A stretch of 64,000 nucleotides of DNA from Oncomelania hupensis (lineage: Eukaryota > Mollusca > Gastropoda > Littorinimorpha > Pomatiopsidae): the NCBI GenBank assembly GCA_036898135.1, contig CM072522.1:2878921-2942920 (forward strand), written 5' to 3'. Position numbers and translations under genes: made by a program. The notes under the pieces were generated by a model, which did not search any database, had not been told where the DNA came from, and worked only from the letters and a program-made list of their open reading frames with translations. Below, piece after piece: positions 1 through 12,283 of this stretch; position 1 is the stretch's first letter, and every line of letters starts with the position of its first letter.

Positions 1-465
1 CCATAAGCTCTGGAGGTGGTGTCAAGATTCTGTACCAGCTGTTCAAGTTCTTGTTCCTCTCCACCTAATCCATCAATGTCATCCGCAAAACGAAGATTGG
101 AGATTGCTCTACCCCCTATGCTGACTATGCATTCGTGATCTGCAAGGGCTTCTGACATGATGCGCTCTAGGAAGATGTTGAAGAGTGTTGGAGAGAGTAG
201 GCATCCTTGACGCACACCGATTGTTGTTCTGAACCAGTTTCTGATGACGCCGTTATGGAGGACTGCACTGGTAGCCTTGTCACACAGGCTTTTGATGACT
301 TCAATAATTTTAGGGCTGATGTTGTACACTTTCACTGTTGCCCATAGAGCTGCATGCCAGACTCGGTCAAACGCCTTCTTGAAGTCTATGAACACATGAT
401 ATAGATGTTGTTGGTGCTGTAGGTATTTCTCACAGATTATTCTGAAAATCTGTTCAGTGGTACTT
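1..465 (-). mobile_element. RTE-like LINE fragment, reverse transcriptase part
   Basis: Read on the minus strand this encodes a piece of a LINE reverse transcriptase: HVFIDFKKAFDRVWHAALWA, then RQGCLLSPTLFNIFLERIMS and FADDIDGLGGEEQELEQLVQ. The same element family recurs at 27135-29431, 38380-39567, 48164-48530 and 19834-19980. The fragment lies in the Rab8 intron before the last, unseen exon. It is truncated at its 5' side near the same place as the copy at 38380 and runs off the left edge. Assignment to the RTE clade is by motif impression only. Confidence 0.75.
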
Positions 466-871
466 TTTAATATAAAGCAAAAAATGTGTTTTGAACAAAA
501 ATATAATATTCAAAACGATGGCTAAACTGATCGACAAACAGATTACTGCTGAATCCTTTGGCTATAAGTCGAAATACCCGCTCAGCTGTTATGGAGATAC
601 TGAGCAATGTGTGTTTAGCAAGGCAGTCCCAAGCAACATTGACCATTGAGGCACAACAACAATGATGGCACAAAAAGCTGGCCACCAACCCAGATAATGT
701 TCCTATGAAGTTTTAACTAAATCAGTTGAGTGGTTGTTGAGGTACTGAGTGTGACAGACAGATGGGTGGACAGACGGATGGAACAACTATTGGCTTGTTC
801 TGATGCCCAACAATTTCAAAAAACAGAAATGATAATGACAATAAAAGACAAAATTGCACAGAGTGACTAAC

Positions 872-3800
872 CATTTTCCGGTCCATTTTGGCCTTGATGT
901 CTCTAGCGAGAGTGAAGAAAGCTTCATCCACGTTGATGGAAGACTTGGCACTCGTTTCCATAAACTTGATCCCATGCTCTATGGCAAGCTGAAAACACAG
1001 CAACATTAATTATCCACAACTCGTCTAAATCCATGCTTGACATACGCCAAATAATCATTTCCACTAAAACCCAGATCTGCCTAATGACTTGTCCATGGTA
1101 TTTGGTTCAACAACCCCTGTTTTTCCTATTAGTTTTTTGATGGCTTTATCAGCAGTGAGCAAATTCAGGCCACCCTAAGCTACAGAAATATCACAATGAC
1201 AAACAGTGCAAAACCTGTACTGAGATTCTTGTCACTCTTGCGTAGAGAGATTTTTCTGTGATTTTCAAACAAAAACTATGATAGCACTCGGTGCTATTTT
1301 TTTGCTTCATGAAGAATTCTTGACTTCTTGTTCAGTATCACTTTCATCTGCTTCATGCACACATGATATATATACTCTCCTGACACTTTGAATCTCTACT
1401 ATGAGTTTTCAGAAACTGCTGATCATTTCACAACTGATTATGCAAACGTTGAATGTTTGCAGCACAGATTTTATGTGTCACAGATGAACTGTCCAAAAAC
1501 AAGCATAGAAAAAGTATTTTCTGGCAATGCATACGTATAGAACTTAATTGCAGAAGTTAGCACTCCAAAGTGATGCACTGTCAAATTACAGTGCAACAAA
1601 TTTGACTTCTGTGAATTGTACATGCACATTGTGAGCAATAATTAAAAGCAAGTTTCTCTAAATTGTCAGACAACAAAACACATTTATTCCCAAAATAAAT
1701 ATTTATAAATAAATACAGGAATACGTCACTCACAGATTCCCCTCTGTCTTTGGAGACGTTACGTCTATCGTTCATGTCACATTTGTTGCCCAGAATCATC
1801 TTTTCCACATCTTTGGAGGCATGCTGCAATAATAATAAACAATATTTCAAGAAACAACAATAATAATAGAATTTTTATCATGCTCTTATCTCTTCATTTT
1901 GTGTCAGCTTGCATTTTACAATCTTATTAGTACAACTTATGTTAATCTGATGAATAAAAATTAATACAACAACAAAGCATTTCACAAATGCTTTAACATT
2001 CTAACAATTTATTGTGGAAATCTTGTAACTTCCACACTTAAAGATGTAACTGTGAACATTATTCACAATGGCAGGCAACAAAACATATATGAAACAGTCA
2101 AGTGATCTCATGGCAATGTGAATGAATAAACCACATTACCTCTTCTATGTTTCTAATCCAGTTCCTGATGTTGTCAAAAGATTTCTCATTTGTGATGTCG
2201 TACACCAACATGATTCCCTGAAACACAATCAAATAACACATTCATTCAGAACACTTGCTGCATACTTAAAATGACTTAAGACAAGTAATGGATGAAAGTT
2301 GATGTTTTGTGGTAGCCAATAAATGAATCTCTATGCACGTGGCAGCGTAAATGTCCAGCAAACAAATGCCAAATACTCCCGCACATTTTTTTTCGCCCAA
2401 ATTCACTTCATTCAATGCAGACAGGGTCTCAGGGGTCAGTTTTGTAGTGACATAACAGATTTCTGAGGTTAAAACATAGGTAAGTGAATCACCATTACAA
2501 TCTGTAGTCTCAAGCTTTATCTCAGCAAAGTTACAGGTGGAATGGGCCGATATTAGAAATGGAAGCGTTGATTATTCCGATTCAGAAGAGATTGACATTT
2601 GAAACACACAATTATCACTGTAATAGTAAGTCATTGTTTATAAGGTCTAGCGGACTGCAAAGAGCCAAATCAGGACCACTCTCTCGGTGATAATGATAAA
2701 TGATGATGATCAAAATCATCTCACAGTGATGCTTTTCAGCCACCTGTTCCAGTAACCAGGACGAGATCTTCTGCTACCAGGAAGTACAAAAATGTCACGA
2801 CAAATACACCCAGCATGCACTAGGTCCCTTCTCCTCATCTCCGATAGTCCAGGATTGTGCTCAGCCATCTGGGCGTCAGATTATGCGCCAAAGGATGCAA
2901 ATGGACGCCTCAGGCAGCTTGAGTTAGATCCTGTATTGGCCAGCGCATTAAACAGCTCTTCAGTTGGAAGGGCACTATATAACAGTGAATAAATAAATAA
3001 ATAAAATAAATCAGCAAAATCCTTCACACTGGGGCTAACTTCATTATAAGCATTTATTCATTTCTTAATGAACTTCATCATCATCTCCTCCTCCCTGAAA
3101 AATATAACGTACCATAGCACCTCTGTAGTAAGCTGTGGTGATTGTGCGAAACCTCTCCTGGCCTGCTGTGTCCCTGGACACACAAAACAATATTATGAAC
3201 AGCAACCACCACCACAACCAGCAACAACAGAGGACCTTGGAGCTGACCTATCGTCTTGTAGCTGTGATTTTAATTCACTAGTAGTAGTAGAGAAAGGCGA
3301 TGCCAGGTTCCTGTTCATGCAACGGCTGAAGCAGGCGGACTTACCCTACTCCAAGAACTTCACTTCAAATTATGTTAAAAAGCTATAAGACAACTGTATA
3401 ATTTACCACCACTATCCAGTATTCTACAAACATTCAATCAGATGATTAGACATGATGTGAGAGCTACATACACATGGGTCCAACTGGCCCACAGTAAAAA
3501 AAAAAACTGAATTGTTGGGGTCCAAATGTAGCAGCAGTACTGTTGGCAGATGTAGCACCAACATTGTTAGCAAATATAGCAGCAGTACTGTTGGCAGATG
3601 TAGCACCAACATTGTTAGCAAATGTAGCAGCAGTACTGTTGGCAGATGTAGCACAAACACTTCGTATTGAATCAAATTGTGCGGCAAAATATCTACGGGT
3701 TTACACAATTGCACACCACGGGCCGTTTCCGTTTCCTGTCAGCAAAGAAAGATTGCCTTTTTTTTTGTAAAGAGTGTTTTTCGTACTCTTCTCAATTTTT

Positions 3801-5989
3801 CTATATATTATGTGTTTTTTTTTTTTGTTTTTTTTTTTTTAAAATACGGAATTTCCGTTTTAAAAGATCTTTAAAATACAGTTTCCGTCTGGTAAACGGA
3901 AAAAGTTGGACCCCTGCATACATTGTAAATACCTAGATTGACTAGCCCCAATGGACACAAAAGCCCACACTCTGAAATTTCAACTTGCCCTCCCGGTTAA
4001 CTTGCCCACAAAATCTCTTACTAGCCCGTGATCATTTGTATGTTAGTGGTAAAACTTAAGTGTTATTAGATGGAGTGACCACAGAGTTGAAAAAAATGGC
4101 CACCAGATAGTAAAGTCACTGACAGGGTTTTGGTCACATGATAGGAGATTTATTGGCATTTGGGGACTGGGCAAGTGCGTTCAGCATAGATTGATAGAAC
4201 AGGGGATGGGACAGGACAACGACACGTTGATAGTAATAATATTGTTCAAAGATGAAATAGCGTAACTCACCATATCTGTAGCTTAATCTTTTTTCCATCA
4301 AGCTCAATGGTTCGTATCTTGAAATCGATACCTGCCCATCACAAATCATTCAATCAAGATTTTATTTGTACATATGCATGGACAAAATGCATGGACAAAA
4401 TTTTTTGGCGGAGCAAAATAAAACACTTCGCCATAAGACATACATTCTTAAAAATGATCACATTTGTACATGATGATGACGATAGCAACAATGATGATGT
4501 CAACGATGACAGTGACGAAGATGACAATGATCGATGGCAATGAAGATAACAATGATTCAATGAACGATGGCTGAAAACACAACTCACAACTATCATAACC
4601 CCAACCATTATACACACACTTTTCCTAAGTAGAGTTAAAACTTGGTGTTCTATTCATCTGTTGTTCATAATCTGAGATCAACAAACCTTCATCATACAGA
4701 CAATATTATTAATATTATTATTAATATATTATTATTGCTATACATTACTTTATTATTAGATATTTATTTTAATTATTACTGCAGTAACCTTTAAGATTAT
4801 TATTACCTTTCCCAATTGGGAACTCAACTGACAGATCTGGGAACTGCATTGGGAACTCTATCATGACTTTTTTCTTCTTCTTTTTATTTTATTTTATTTT
4901 GGGGGGGAGGGAGGGGGGGGACAATATGCATTTGCAAACAAAAACTGAAGAATTTTGATTTACAGCACTCAGAAGTAATTTGGAGTCAAACAGTTTCTAG
5001 ATTGGTACTGTGGCAGGCCACATTGCGTAGCAGAGACAGCCGAGGCATACATCGCCTCTCCACTATCTCTGCCGCTTGCCATAGAGCCTACCTCTAACGC
5101 CGGGTGACGTAACGTAGTTGGACCTACAGTCTCCCTTTCTTTTTTACCTTGAAACAGGGAAACCGGAAAGTGATTGCGTAATACTTCAAGAAAACCTGCA
5201 AACTGTTTGTAACCAGACTGAGATGCAGCGATGGTTGAAAGGCCAGTCCCAGCTACTCAATTTAATAGTTGGCACGATGAATGATTAAAAAAAATGTTTT
5301 GTTTTGCTATGCTAAGTAATACCACACATTCCTCCAATATGTCTATCGCTAAAATGTGGGGCAATTAATTTCAATCTATTTTAGTATAATTTATAAGTTT
5401 CAAGTAACTCAAATTGGCCAAGTAGTTTCAAAGCAAGAGGCAATTAGGAAAAACTCCACCTAAAGAACCGTTGACAACACTTAGTCATTACCCACAACTG
5501 AGATCAGCTTGACAATAATCTAAAAGCGACACTATTTCCTGAGTAACCTAAAGTTGGTATAACTGGGAAGCACACATTTTCTACATTTCGTATATATTGA
5601 GGTCAGCAAAGAAATAAAATGAGTAGAAATACAAATAATCGGTGCTGTGTTGACTAGCGATTACCTAGAAGAATAAGCAATACGTCTTGAAATTGACAAA
5701 TGTTGAATATTTTCGAAAAGAACCAGATTTAAAAAAAAAACTTTAAAAAAAAATCCGACCTATAAACTAGCAGACGGTAGTAGACACGAGAATGCCACAC
5801 ACACAGTCACCACAACTTGTTGATCGCGATTTTCCCACACACAGAATACAGTGATATTCGCTCACCTATCGTTGAAATAAACGTAGAGTTGAATGCGTCT
5901 TCTGAAAATCTGAAGAGTAGGCATGTTTTCCCTACTCCAGAATCACCGATTAGCAGAAGTTTGAAGAGATAATCGTACGTCTTGGCCAT
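872..5989 (-). CDS. RAB8: Rab8-type small GTPase, six of probably seven coding exons
   Basis: This is a Ras-superfamily GTPase of the Rab8 group, which in animals directs Golgi-to-plasma-membrane and ciliary vesicle traffic. Exons (minus strand) are 5866-5989, 4271-4331, 3113-3173, 2140-2217, 1734-1823 and 872-988, all with GT/AG borders and matching phases. Together they give 177 codons. The start [20 protein letters not shown] is typical of Rab8. Visible motifs are the P-loop GDSGVGKT (15-22), switch I ISTIGIDFKIR with Thr40, DTAGQE (63-68, Gln67 present), NKCD (121-124) and ETSAK (149-153). Family members have about 207 residues, so the C-terminal tail with the prenylation cysteine must be in an exon left of the window. 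Rab10 is the main alternative, but the [10 protein letters not shown] start favours Rab8. Confidence 0.95.
2641..2700 (-). repeat. 3' tail of a dispersed retroelement family
   Basis: The segment contains GGTCTAGCGGACT and GAGCCAAATCAGGACC, the 3'-end signature also seen at 40155-40320 and, on the other strand, at 55080-55140. It is a short remnant in the Rab8 intron between exons 3 and 4. Confidence 0.5.
2795..3003 (+). mobile_element. SINE-like repeat with GGCAGCTTGAGTT core and ATAA tail
   Basis: It shares the core GGCAGCTTGAGTTAGATCCT, then GTATTGGCCAGCGC and a 'cactatataa' end, with repeats at 16060-16240, 34640-34790 (opposite strand) and 46091-46190. It finishes in (ATAA)n. The copies diverge from each other, so this is an old dispersed family. 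No pol III boxes are clear in this copy. Confidence 0.55.
3473..3916. mobile_element. Non-autonomous DNA transposon, 6-bp TSD CATACA
   Basis: The termini are CATGGGTCCAACT at the left and, inverted, CAGGGGTCCAACTT at the right. The hexamer CATACA directly abuts both ends (3467-3472 and 3917-3922). The inside holds a 48-bp tandem repeat and AT-rich sequence with repeated ACGGAA motifs, but no credible transposase. It sits in the Rab8 intron between exons 2 and 3. CA...TG ends with a 6-bp duplication match five other elements in this window and suggest a hAT-like group. Confidence 0.7.
3531..3657 (+). repeat. 48-bp tandem repeat, about 2.6 copies
   Basis: The unit contains GCAGCAGTACTGTTGGCAGA followed by TGTAGCACCAACATTGTTAG. 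Copies differ at one or two positions. It lies inside the small DNA transposon at 3473-3916. Confidence 0.8.
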
Positions 5990-6310
5990 CTTGGCTAAAG
6001 TAGCGGAAACACCCTCATTTACATAAATGATGACGTCAGGTAAAGGTTCACTTCCGTATTGGGGTCAGGCTAGCATGAGTCACTACGAAAACGTTCAGAT
6101 AGAGATTTCTGTTTGGTTCAGTGATCATCCAATAGTTCGCGCCAAGTTCATATCTTAGATATTGATTCTACCAGGAACTCTAATACTTTTATCAGTTGTC
6201 GCTGATCGGACGTCGAAATGTCTCGAGCACTTGTTGGGGTAGCAGACGATACTTGTGGATCATGGGCAAGTAACCGATTCGTCAGGCACGTGCTGTGGCA
6301 CAAGACAAGG
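5990..6310. promoter_or_regulatory. Upstream region of Rab8, shared with the FANCE side
   Basis: Immediately 5' of the Rab8 start codon is a short, TE-free stretch with a palindromic CRE at 6031-6038. It is the natural place for the Rab8 promoter. On the plus strand an open stretch from ATG at 6218 ends at a good donor (ACAAG then GTAAAG at 6310). It could be an untranslated first exon of the divergent FANCE gene, but its frame does not join FANCE, so this is only a possibility. Confidence 0.45.
6031..6038. promoter_or_regulatory. Palindromic CRE, TGACGTCA
   Basis: A perfect CREB/ATF site lies 42 bp upstream of the Rab8 start codon, in the intergenic stretch between the divergent Rab8 and FANCE genes. 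The match is exact. Function is inferred from position. Confidence 0.5.
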
Positions 6311-6497
6311 TAAAGAAGTTGAAAAGGAAAGTCCACAAACGTGATCGTGACATCGCAATTAACGGCTTTTCTTATTTCTTGTTTCAGTTAAATATAACTT
6401 CTAATACAACTATTGTTTTAAAGTGCCAGTGTAACGAACAAGTGTGATTGTAGGCGCCTCCGGAAAATCAAGAATATAACTGTCCCCCTTCTAATCC

Positions 6498-6500
<3 letters not shown>

Positions 6501-6529
<29 letters not shown>
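6501..6529. repeat. (CT)n microsatellite
   Basis: Uninterrupted CT dinucleotides between Rab8 and the LINE at 8256. Confidence 0.9.
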
Positions 6530-6531
<2 letters not shown>

Positions 6532-6857
6532 GACACTGATTTATTTATGAAGTTTACGTATTCAGTCCAGGTACACAAACTCTAAAATAGAATAAATTCA
6601 CGAAAAATCGTCTTCCTCCTCTATTGTCCTCTAAATTTATAATGTAAATTAACATATATTTGCAAACAAAAATATAAATTATAAAATTGTTGGCATTTGG
6701 ATCCTGAAGAAGCATTTACGAACATACATTTATCGAGAAAATTGTTTCGTCGGCTGCATTTGATTCCTTTACTGCTGTTATTTCGTCTTCTAAAAATTTA
6801 ACATTAACAATTACCACGTCACCTCAAAACAAACTAGTTAAGGGGGGAGGGATGATT

Positions 6858-7003
6858 GACAGGCGATTGTATCTGGATACGCGAGTTCCTATGCCTGTGA
6901 CGCGGCTCCCTCTTGGTATCTACAGACAAAAGCAATTTTTTTCTCCCAGAGGGAGACGCCTCACAGGCATATGCACTCGCTTGTCCAGATACAAGCGCCT
7001 GTG
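6858..7003. repeat. Foldback hairpin with about 57-bp arms
   Basis: The left arm begins CAGGCGATTGTATCTGGATA and runs to about 6917. The reverse complement of the right arm begins CAGGCGCTTGTATCTGGACA. About 80% of arm positions pair, leaving a loop of roughly 30 nt. It could be a foldback MITE or a hairpin RNA precursor. No target duplication was recognised. Confidence 0.65.
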
Positions 7004-7366
7004 CTGTGGATAGAAGAGTACGAGGATAAAGGGAAGCAACTCTTTTGTTGTTGTTTTTAAATGCCTGTTGTTATTTCCCTTGACGAGTATGGCGGCTTAG
7101 GACTACCCACGAAATTTAGGAAATACTTGTAGTTCATTTCATCAGCGTAATTCCTAAGAGACTGTACTAAACCTATTATCACCTTTGTCGGATTAACGCC
7201 GTGGTCCCAAATTAGGGTTAGTGTTCGACACGGTAACAGATTTAATCCATGCTCCAAGAATATAACCCGCAGTACTGTAAGTGTAAATACTAAATACTAA
7301 AATAGTAATTATTACTTCTAATACTTGTCAACAAATATAAGGAACTTGTAAACGGTAAGGTTCTTA

Positions 7367-7546
7367 GGCGGGGCCGGGTAGCTCAGTTGGTAAGAGCGTC
7401 TTGCTAGTAACCGAAAGGTCGCTGGTTCGAATCCCGGATTGGTCAACGTGTGATCATATTATTTTCCCCTTTACCAACTGGCCCGCTGGTGTCAGTATAA
7501 ATCGGTAGCGAAAGTGTCGTGTGACTATAATCTACAAACAACAACA
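7367..7546 (+). mobile_element. tRNA-Thr-like SINE with 11-bp TSD
   Basis: The head is tRNA-derived: an A box (TAGCTCAGTTGGTAAGAGCG), an anticodon-loop-like CTAGTAA and a B box (GGTTCGAATCCC). A non-tRNA body of about 100 bp follows, ending in ACAAACAACAAC. Flanks are TAAGGTTCTTA (7356-7366) and TAAGGATCTTA (7547-7557), a target duplication with one mismatch. The weak acceptor and T stems and this duplication argue against a working tRNA gene. Confidence 0.8.
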
Positions 7547-7557
7547 TAAGGATCTTA

Positions 7558-8245
7558 CAGTCTCTTATATGCTTAATGTGTTGGGGACTATAAATTTATC
7601 GATCTGAAACTAAGGTATGCTCCCTTATACGCTATTTGTCCTGGGATGTTAATCTACTCAAGCAAGTAAGGTTCTTACTAGTATGTTCATGGCATCCATG
7701 CAGCTGAGAGACCTAGCTTCCAATTTGCTAACACTAGTAACAGCAGAGACAAGCGAGGCCACTCTATGATTAAGCTAGTGAAAGGACACTGTAGGCTCAA
7801 AATCCCAATTTCTTCTCCCATAGAGTTGTATTAAATACTGGAATAGTCTACTACTCCGTCATCACTACTCCGTCAGTCAATAGCTTCAGAAAAAGAAAAA
7901 AAAACTTCTGGAAAAATAGCCTCATTGAGTCATTCTGTACAATACAGTACCCAAGAATATTTTTATCCTGTGAATGAACTTTTAATGTCACGCATACCAC
8001 TGTTGAGTTTTGTATAGAATCTAGGCATGTGAACATCATGCAGAAAATTAACAATTGTTGAAAATTTTGAATTTGAATGGTTTGCCATCTTCTTTCTTTC
8101 CCAAATCCATTCCATTTTTCATAGCTAGTGGATGATGCATGATACTTTGGTAAAGGTTCACTGACTGGTGTACTGTCCCCTGTTAATTGCAGACAAATTT
8201 CAGTGTCATTTTATGTGAAAGTTGTTGAAGGGCCAGTAAACAAGC
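7558..8245. other. Unannotated stretch upstream of FANCE
   Basis: AT-rich sequence without a recognisable gene. At 7565-7600 it shares GTGTTGGGGACTATAAATTT and flanking bases with 14845-14886 downstream of the heat-shock array, so a short piece of that repeat is present here too. Confidence 0.4.
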
Positions 8246-8251
8246 TGGCTG

Positions 8252-8255
<4 letters not shown>

Positions 8256-8290
<35 letters not shown>

Positions 8291-11200
8291 TCAGTTGCAT
8301 GCAGACCTAATCCACCTTTTTGTTTCTTTTTTTTTTCTTTTTTTTTTCAATCAGGTTTTTTTAGGTCTTCTTCATTGGTTCTTTTTTAATATTTCTTTAT
8401 GTGGAACATTTTTTTAAATTAACATAAATGTATACATGTACATTTATAATGTCAAAAGCAATAGGCAGTTTTCCGGTTGTCATTGCATAAGTTCATCATT
8501 ATTAATCTTTTTTAAAACCTCTAAGCTTCATTTCATAATCAAAAATATATTCAATTATCAATCTGTCTCCGTATCTGAATTTACTAATACACATTTTTCC
8601 AATCAATAAAATATGGTTAATCAATTGCACTTCTTTTCTAAGCATGTTTTCTACATTATAGCCAAGTAAAATATCCTGTTCAGTAAGTCGTATGTTTTTT
8701 CCTGTGTAGAAAGCAATTTCCTTTTTAACATGCTCCCAGAAGTTACGTAGTTTGTCGCATTTACAGAAAAAATGCTCTATATAATCTACTTCGTTGCATA
8801 GGTCACACCTGTTTGAGTCTTTAATTTTCATTTTATGTAGGAGAATGTTTGTTGGATAAATATTGTGAAGCAGCTTCCACTGCAGTAACCGCAGGCGTTC
8901 TTCCCTAGTACACACGTTAGGTAAGGACCAATGACATTTGTCAATAGTAATGTTGTATTTGTTTCTCCAAAAATTAATACTTATAGGGGGACAAGCTTTG
9001 TCTTGAGTCAAGAGCGTCCTAAAGTTGCGGGGTGTAATATCATTGGGGTTACAGGCCTCTCCATACAGTGCCTGTGTTTCTGTCTCGCGCTCTCTCTGCT
9101 GTTGCCTCCACGCCGCACGCAGTGCAGTACCCAAAGCTGCGTACTCAAAGTACAGCGATGGGCTATGACCAACAACGTTAGCGATTTCACCTAATGGACG
9201 CAAATCACCGTTCACCCACACGTCTTCGACAAAATTAATGCCCACTTTGGCCCATTTCTCAAAGAAGATAACTTTATTCCTGAATAATATTTTGGTATTA
9301 TTCCAAAGATATGATTGGATTAATGCATTCTTTTTTACCCAAAGCCTTTTATTTTCTAACCAGCAAGCGAAAGCTTGTCTCCAGAATGACGAGTTTATTT
9401 TATCTAAACCAATGAATGATTTTACACTAGCTGAAGCGTTAAAGCAAACTAACTTGCTTCCCATACAGTTGAAATGGTTTACTGGAATCAGTTTCCATTT
9501 TCCGTTGCTTTGTTCGTTGAGTCTCGCCATCCAGTTTAACAGAAAGGAAGATTGCATGTCCAGGATGTTAATCATGTTAAGTCCGCCCTCCTCCCTATTG
9601 TTACACACGACTCTTCTTTTCACCTTCTCAAAGGCCTTTCTATTGGAATATTTCTTTTTCCACAAGAAACGAAATAATATGGTGTTAATTTTAATCAGTA
9701 CGGTTTCTGGAATGATTAATGCTTGCATAGGATATACAAACTGAGATATTAGAAAGGACTTTATAACACAAAGCTTACCAGAAATGCTTAAGTTACGTTT
9801 TGCCCATTGTATATGATTCTTTCTGTGTTTTCCACCCTCTTTACCCAGTTGTCTTCAATCATAGAAGCAGGTTTATCAGCTCTAAATACAATTCCCAGAA
9901 TTTTCAGCTGTTTTTGATTTTTAAAGTGTCCCAAGTTTTCATTACTGTTTTTCATTGAACCGATCCACATCCCTTCAGTTTTCTTTTCATTCATTTTTAA
10001 TTTGGATATGTTTGTGAATTGGTTTATAGTTGCTAATGCCAAATTCATGTCTTCTTTATCAGTAAAGAATAAGGTAATGTCATCGGCATACATCGCCAAC
10101 TTAAGTATCTCTGTCAAGTTAAATGGTCCAAGATACGCCTTCGGCAGCTTAAAGCCTTTAATACGGGCGTCTTGACGAATCTTACAAGCCAGAATTTCAA
10201 GTCCCAACACAAAGCCCGACGACGAAAAGGGACAACCTTGACGGATGCCGGAATTTACTGCAAAGAGCTCTGAGATCCAGCCTAGGTAGTTTATGCAGCT
10301 CTCAGTGTTATTGGTTAATACCCTAACCCAGTTGATAAATGTTGAGCCAAACCCAAACCTCTTAAAGGCCCAAATTAAGTATTCTTTAGAGATAGAGTCG
10401 AAAGCTCTGGAATAATCCAGCGCCAGAACGATCCCTGGTTTGTTGCTTTTATCCATAAACTCAATAGTATCATCAATAAGTCTAATTAGGTTGCTTGCTT
10501 TTCTACCTTTAATAAACCCCACTTGGTCTGAGACAAGATCCGAAATAACGCTTGATAAACGTAGTGCGAGGCATTTTGCTAGAATCTTGTAGTCGGTGTT
10601 AGTTAAAGAAATTGGTCTCCAATTGCCTAGTTCATCTCTAGGAAGCTCATTGCCTTTATGGAGTAAAGTAATAACAGCCCGTTTTTGCAAGACTGACATT
10701 TCACCTTTAGTATAAGCTGCCTGTATTGACTGTATTACCATTTCTTTTATCTTAGGCCAGAAAAATTTCATAAATGCCGTTGTTAGCCCGTCTAGTCCCG
10801 GGGCGGTACCCGTCTTCATACTTTGTAAAGCTTTTCCTATTTCATGCTCTGAGATCAGTTCGTCTAGCTTTGTTTTTTGATCTTCACGTAACTGGGGAAT
10901 GTTTAATCCACGTGTAAAGTCCTCTGCTTGCTCCTCATCAAAAACTCCTTTTCTACTAAAAACATTACTGTAGAATTTGACTTGCTCCTGTAAAATATCG
11001 TTTTGATTCGTTAACATTTCTCCATTTTCAGCCTTAAGTCTGTCCATTACTTTAGCGCTAGCTCTTGCTTTCTCTAAGCCTAAGAAGTAACGGGTGTTTT
11101 TTTCCCCTTGAGCAATAAATTTCTCCCTTGATCTAACTTGCGCACTCTTTGCAGTTTGCATTTCAAAAACCTCTAATTGGTTTTGTAAAGATATTTTTCT

Positions 11201-12283
11201 ATTAAGTAATTCAATATAAGTATTGTCTGTTGCCAGCTGTTTGTCTACTTCATTTAATTCTGTCTGTAGATTTTTGTTCTGTTGATCAAGGCATTTTTTC
11301 TTCTGTGTACTAAATCTAATGCAAAATTCTTTAATTTCAGTTTTACAGTAATCCCATTTTTCCTGTGGATCCATTTCCTGGTTTACATCGCTATATTCTG
11401 CTAACATTTTATTCATACCTTCCACAAACGTCTTATCTTGTATTAGACTATCGTTAAATTTCCAATAAGACGGACCTCTCTGAACAGAAGACAGAGAATA
11501 CTTTATGCATAACATCCTATGATCACTCTGCGCTACAGAAAATATCTCACAGCTGAAGCATTTCTCTAATGCTGCATCAGACGCAAACACGTAATCGAGC
11601 CGTCTAGCAACAAAAGGGCTTTTTCGCGACCACGTATATTCTTTTTCTTCTTGGTGGTGCAAATGCCATACATCATGTAGCTCGCATTCCATCGAAAAAG
11701 TATAAAAAAGGTCTACATCCACTGTTCTGTGGCGTTCGCCACTAATGATGTCCATTTCATTACTTTGCACGCAGTTAAAGTCTCCGCATAAAATTATTTG
11801 ATTTTCGTGTCTACTGTTAATACACATTTTTAGTTGTTGTAAAAAAGCTGCTCTGTCAGTACTTAAGTTAGGTGCGTATGCATTCACAATACAAATAGGC
11901 TCATAATCAGTTTGTATACAAATAATCATAATGCGCTGACTGCTCTTAACACATTCAACAGCATATGGAAAGTGTTTGTTTATTAGTATAACCTGGCCCA
12001 TGCTGTGGCTAGTACCAGGACAGTACAAAATCTGCCCTCCCCACTCCCTTTCCCATTGATCAACATCGTTATCCAATATGTAGGCCTCTTGTAAACAAAT
12101 TATATCAAATCGGTTTTTCTTAAAATTGTGAAACATTGATTTTCTCTTCAGTCTATTACGCAAACCGCGTACATTTAAAGAGCATACAGAAATACTCGTC
12201 ATTAGCACTTTAAGTACTCGCTACTAGTGCTTGCCACCACATCCGTCCAAATCAATAAGAAAGCCATTAGTCCATAAACATAT
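8256..12283 (-). mobile_element. Tx1/L1-group LINE with 10-bp TSD and poly(A)
   Basis: On the minus strand this is a LINE that ends in a 31-nt A tract (T run 8256-8286). TGGCTGAGCT occurs just outside both ends (8246-8255 and 12284-12293), which fixes the insertion boundaries. About 75 bp precede the ORF2-like start, so ORF1 is missing and the copy is 5'-truncated just ahead of ORF2. The 3' UTR is roughly 210 bp. It sits between Rab8 and FANCE. Confidence 0.85.
8502..12208 (-). pseudogene. LINE ORF2 (endonuclease + reverse transcriptase), one frameshift
   Basis: An AP-endonuclease-like domain begins ISVCSLNVRGLRNRLKRKSM and carries LCGDFNCV (near residue 141) and SDHRML. Then come GPSYWKFNDSL, typical of the L1/Tx1 group, and a reverse transcriptase with TAPGLDGLT, QVGFIKGR, ALDYSRAFDS, GIRQGCPFSS and MYADDITLF (near 707). 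The frame breaks around 9800-9812 (the first part stops at 9788), and reading resumes as WAKRNLSISGKL in another frame through to 8502. The C-terminal part has a zinc-knuckle-like CDLCNEVDYIEHFFCKC. Apart from this single frameshift, about 1235 codons are open, so the insertion is young. Confidence 0.85.

Noticed and set aside
4307..4617. Acidic Asp/Asn-rich reading frame and its minus-strand partner
   Set aside because: Both are translations of a GAT-rich low-complexity tract, and the region overlaps Rab8 exon 2.
6218..6309. FANCE translation starting at ATG 6218 (MSRALVGVADDTCGSW...) and splicing to 12699
   Set aside because: Splicing to the acceptor at 12698 gives a stop after two codons. 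The conserved FANCE frame needs phase 0 there and has its own good ATG at 12708. Only a non-coding exon remains possible.
7367..7446. Functional tRNA-Thr gene
   Set aside because: The acceptor and T stems pair poorly, there is a long body with a CAA-type tail, and an 11-bp target duplication encloses it. It is a SINE.
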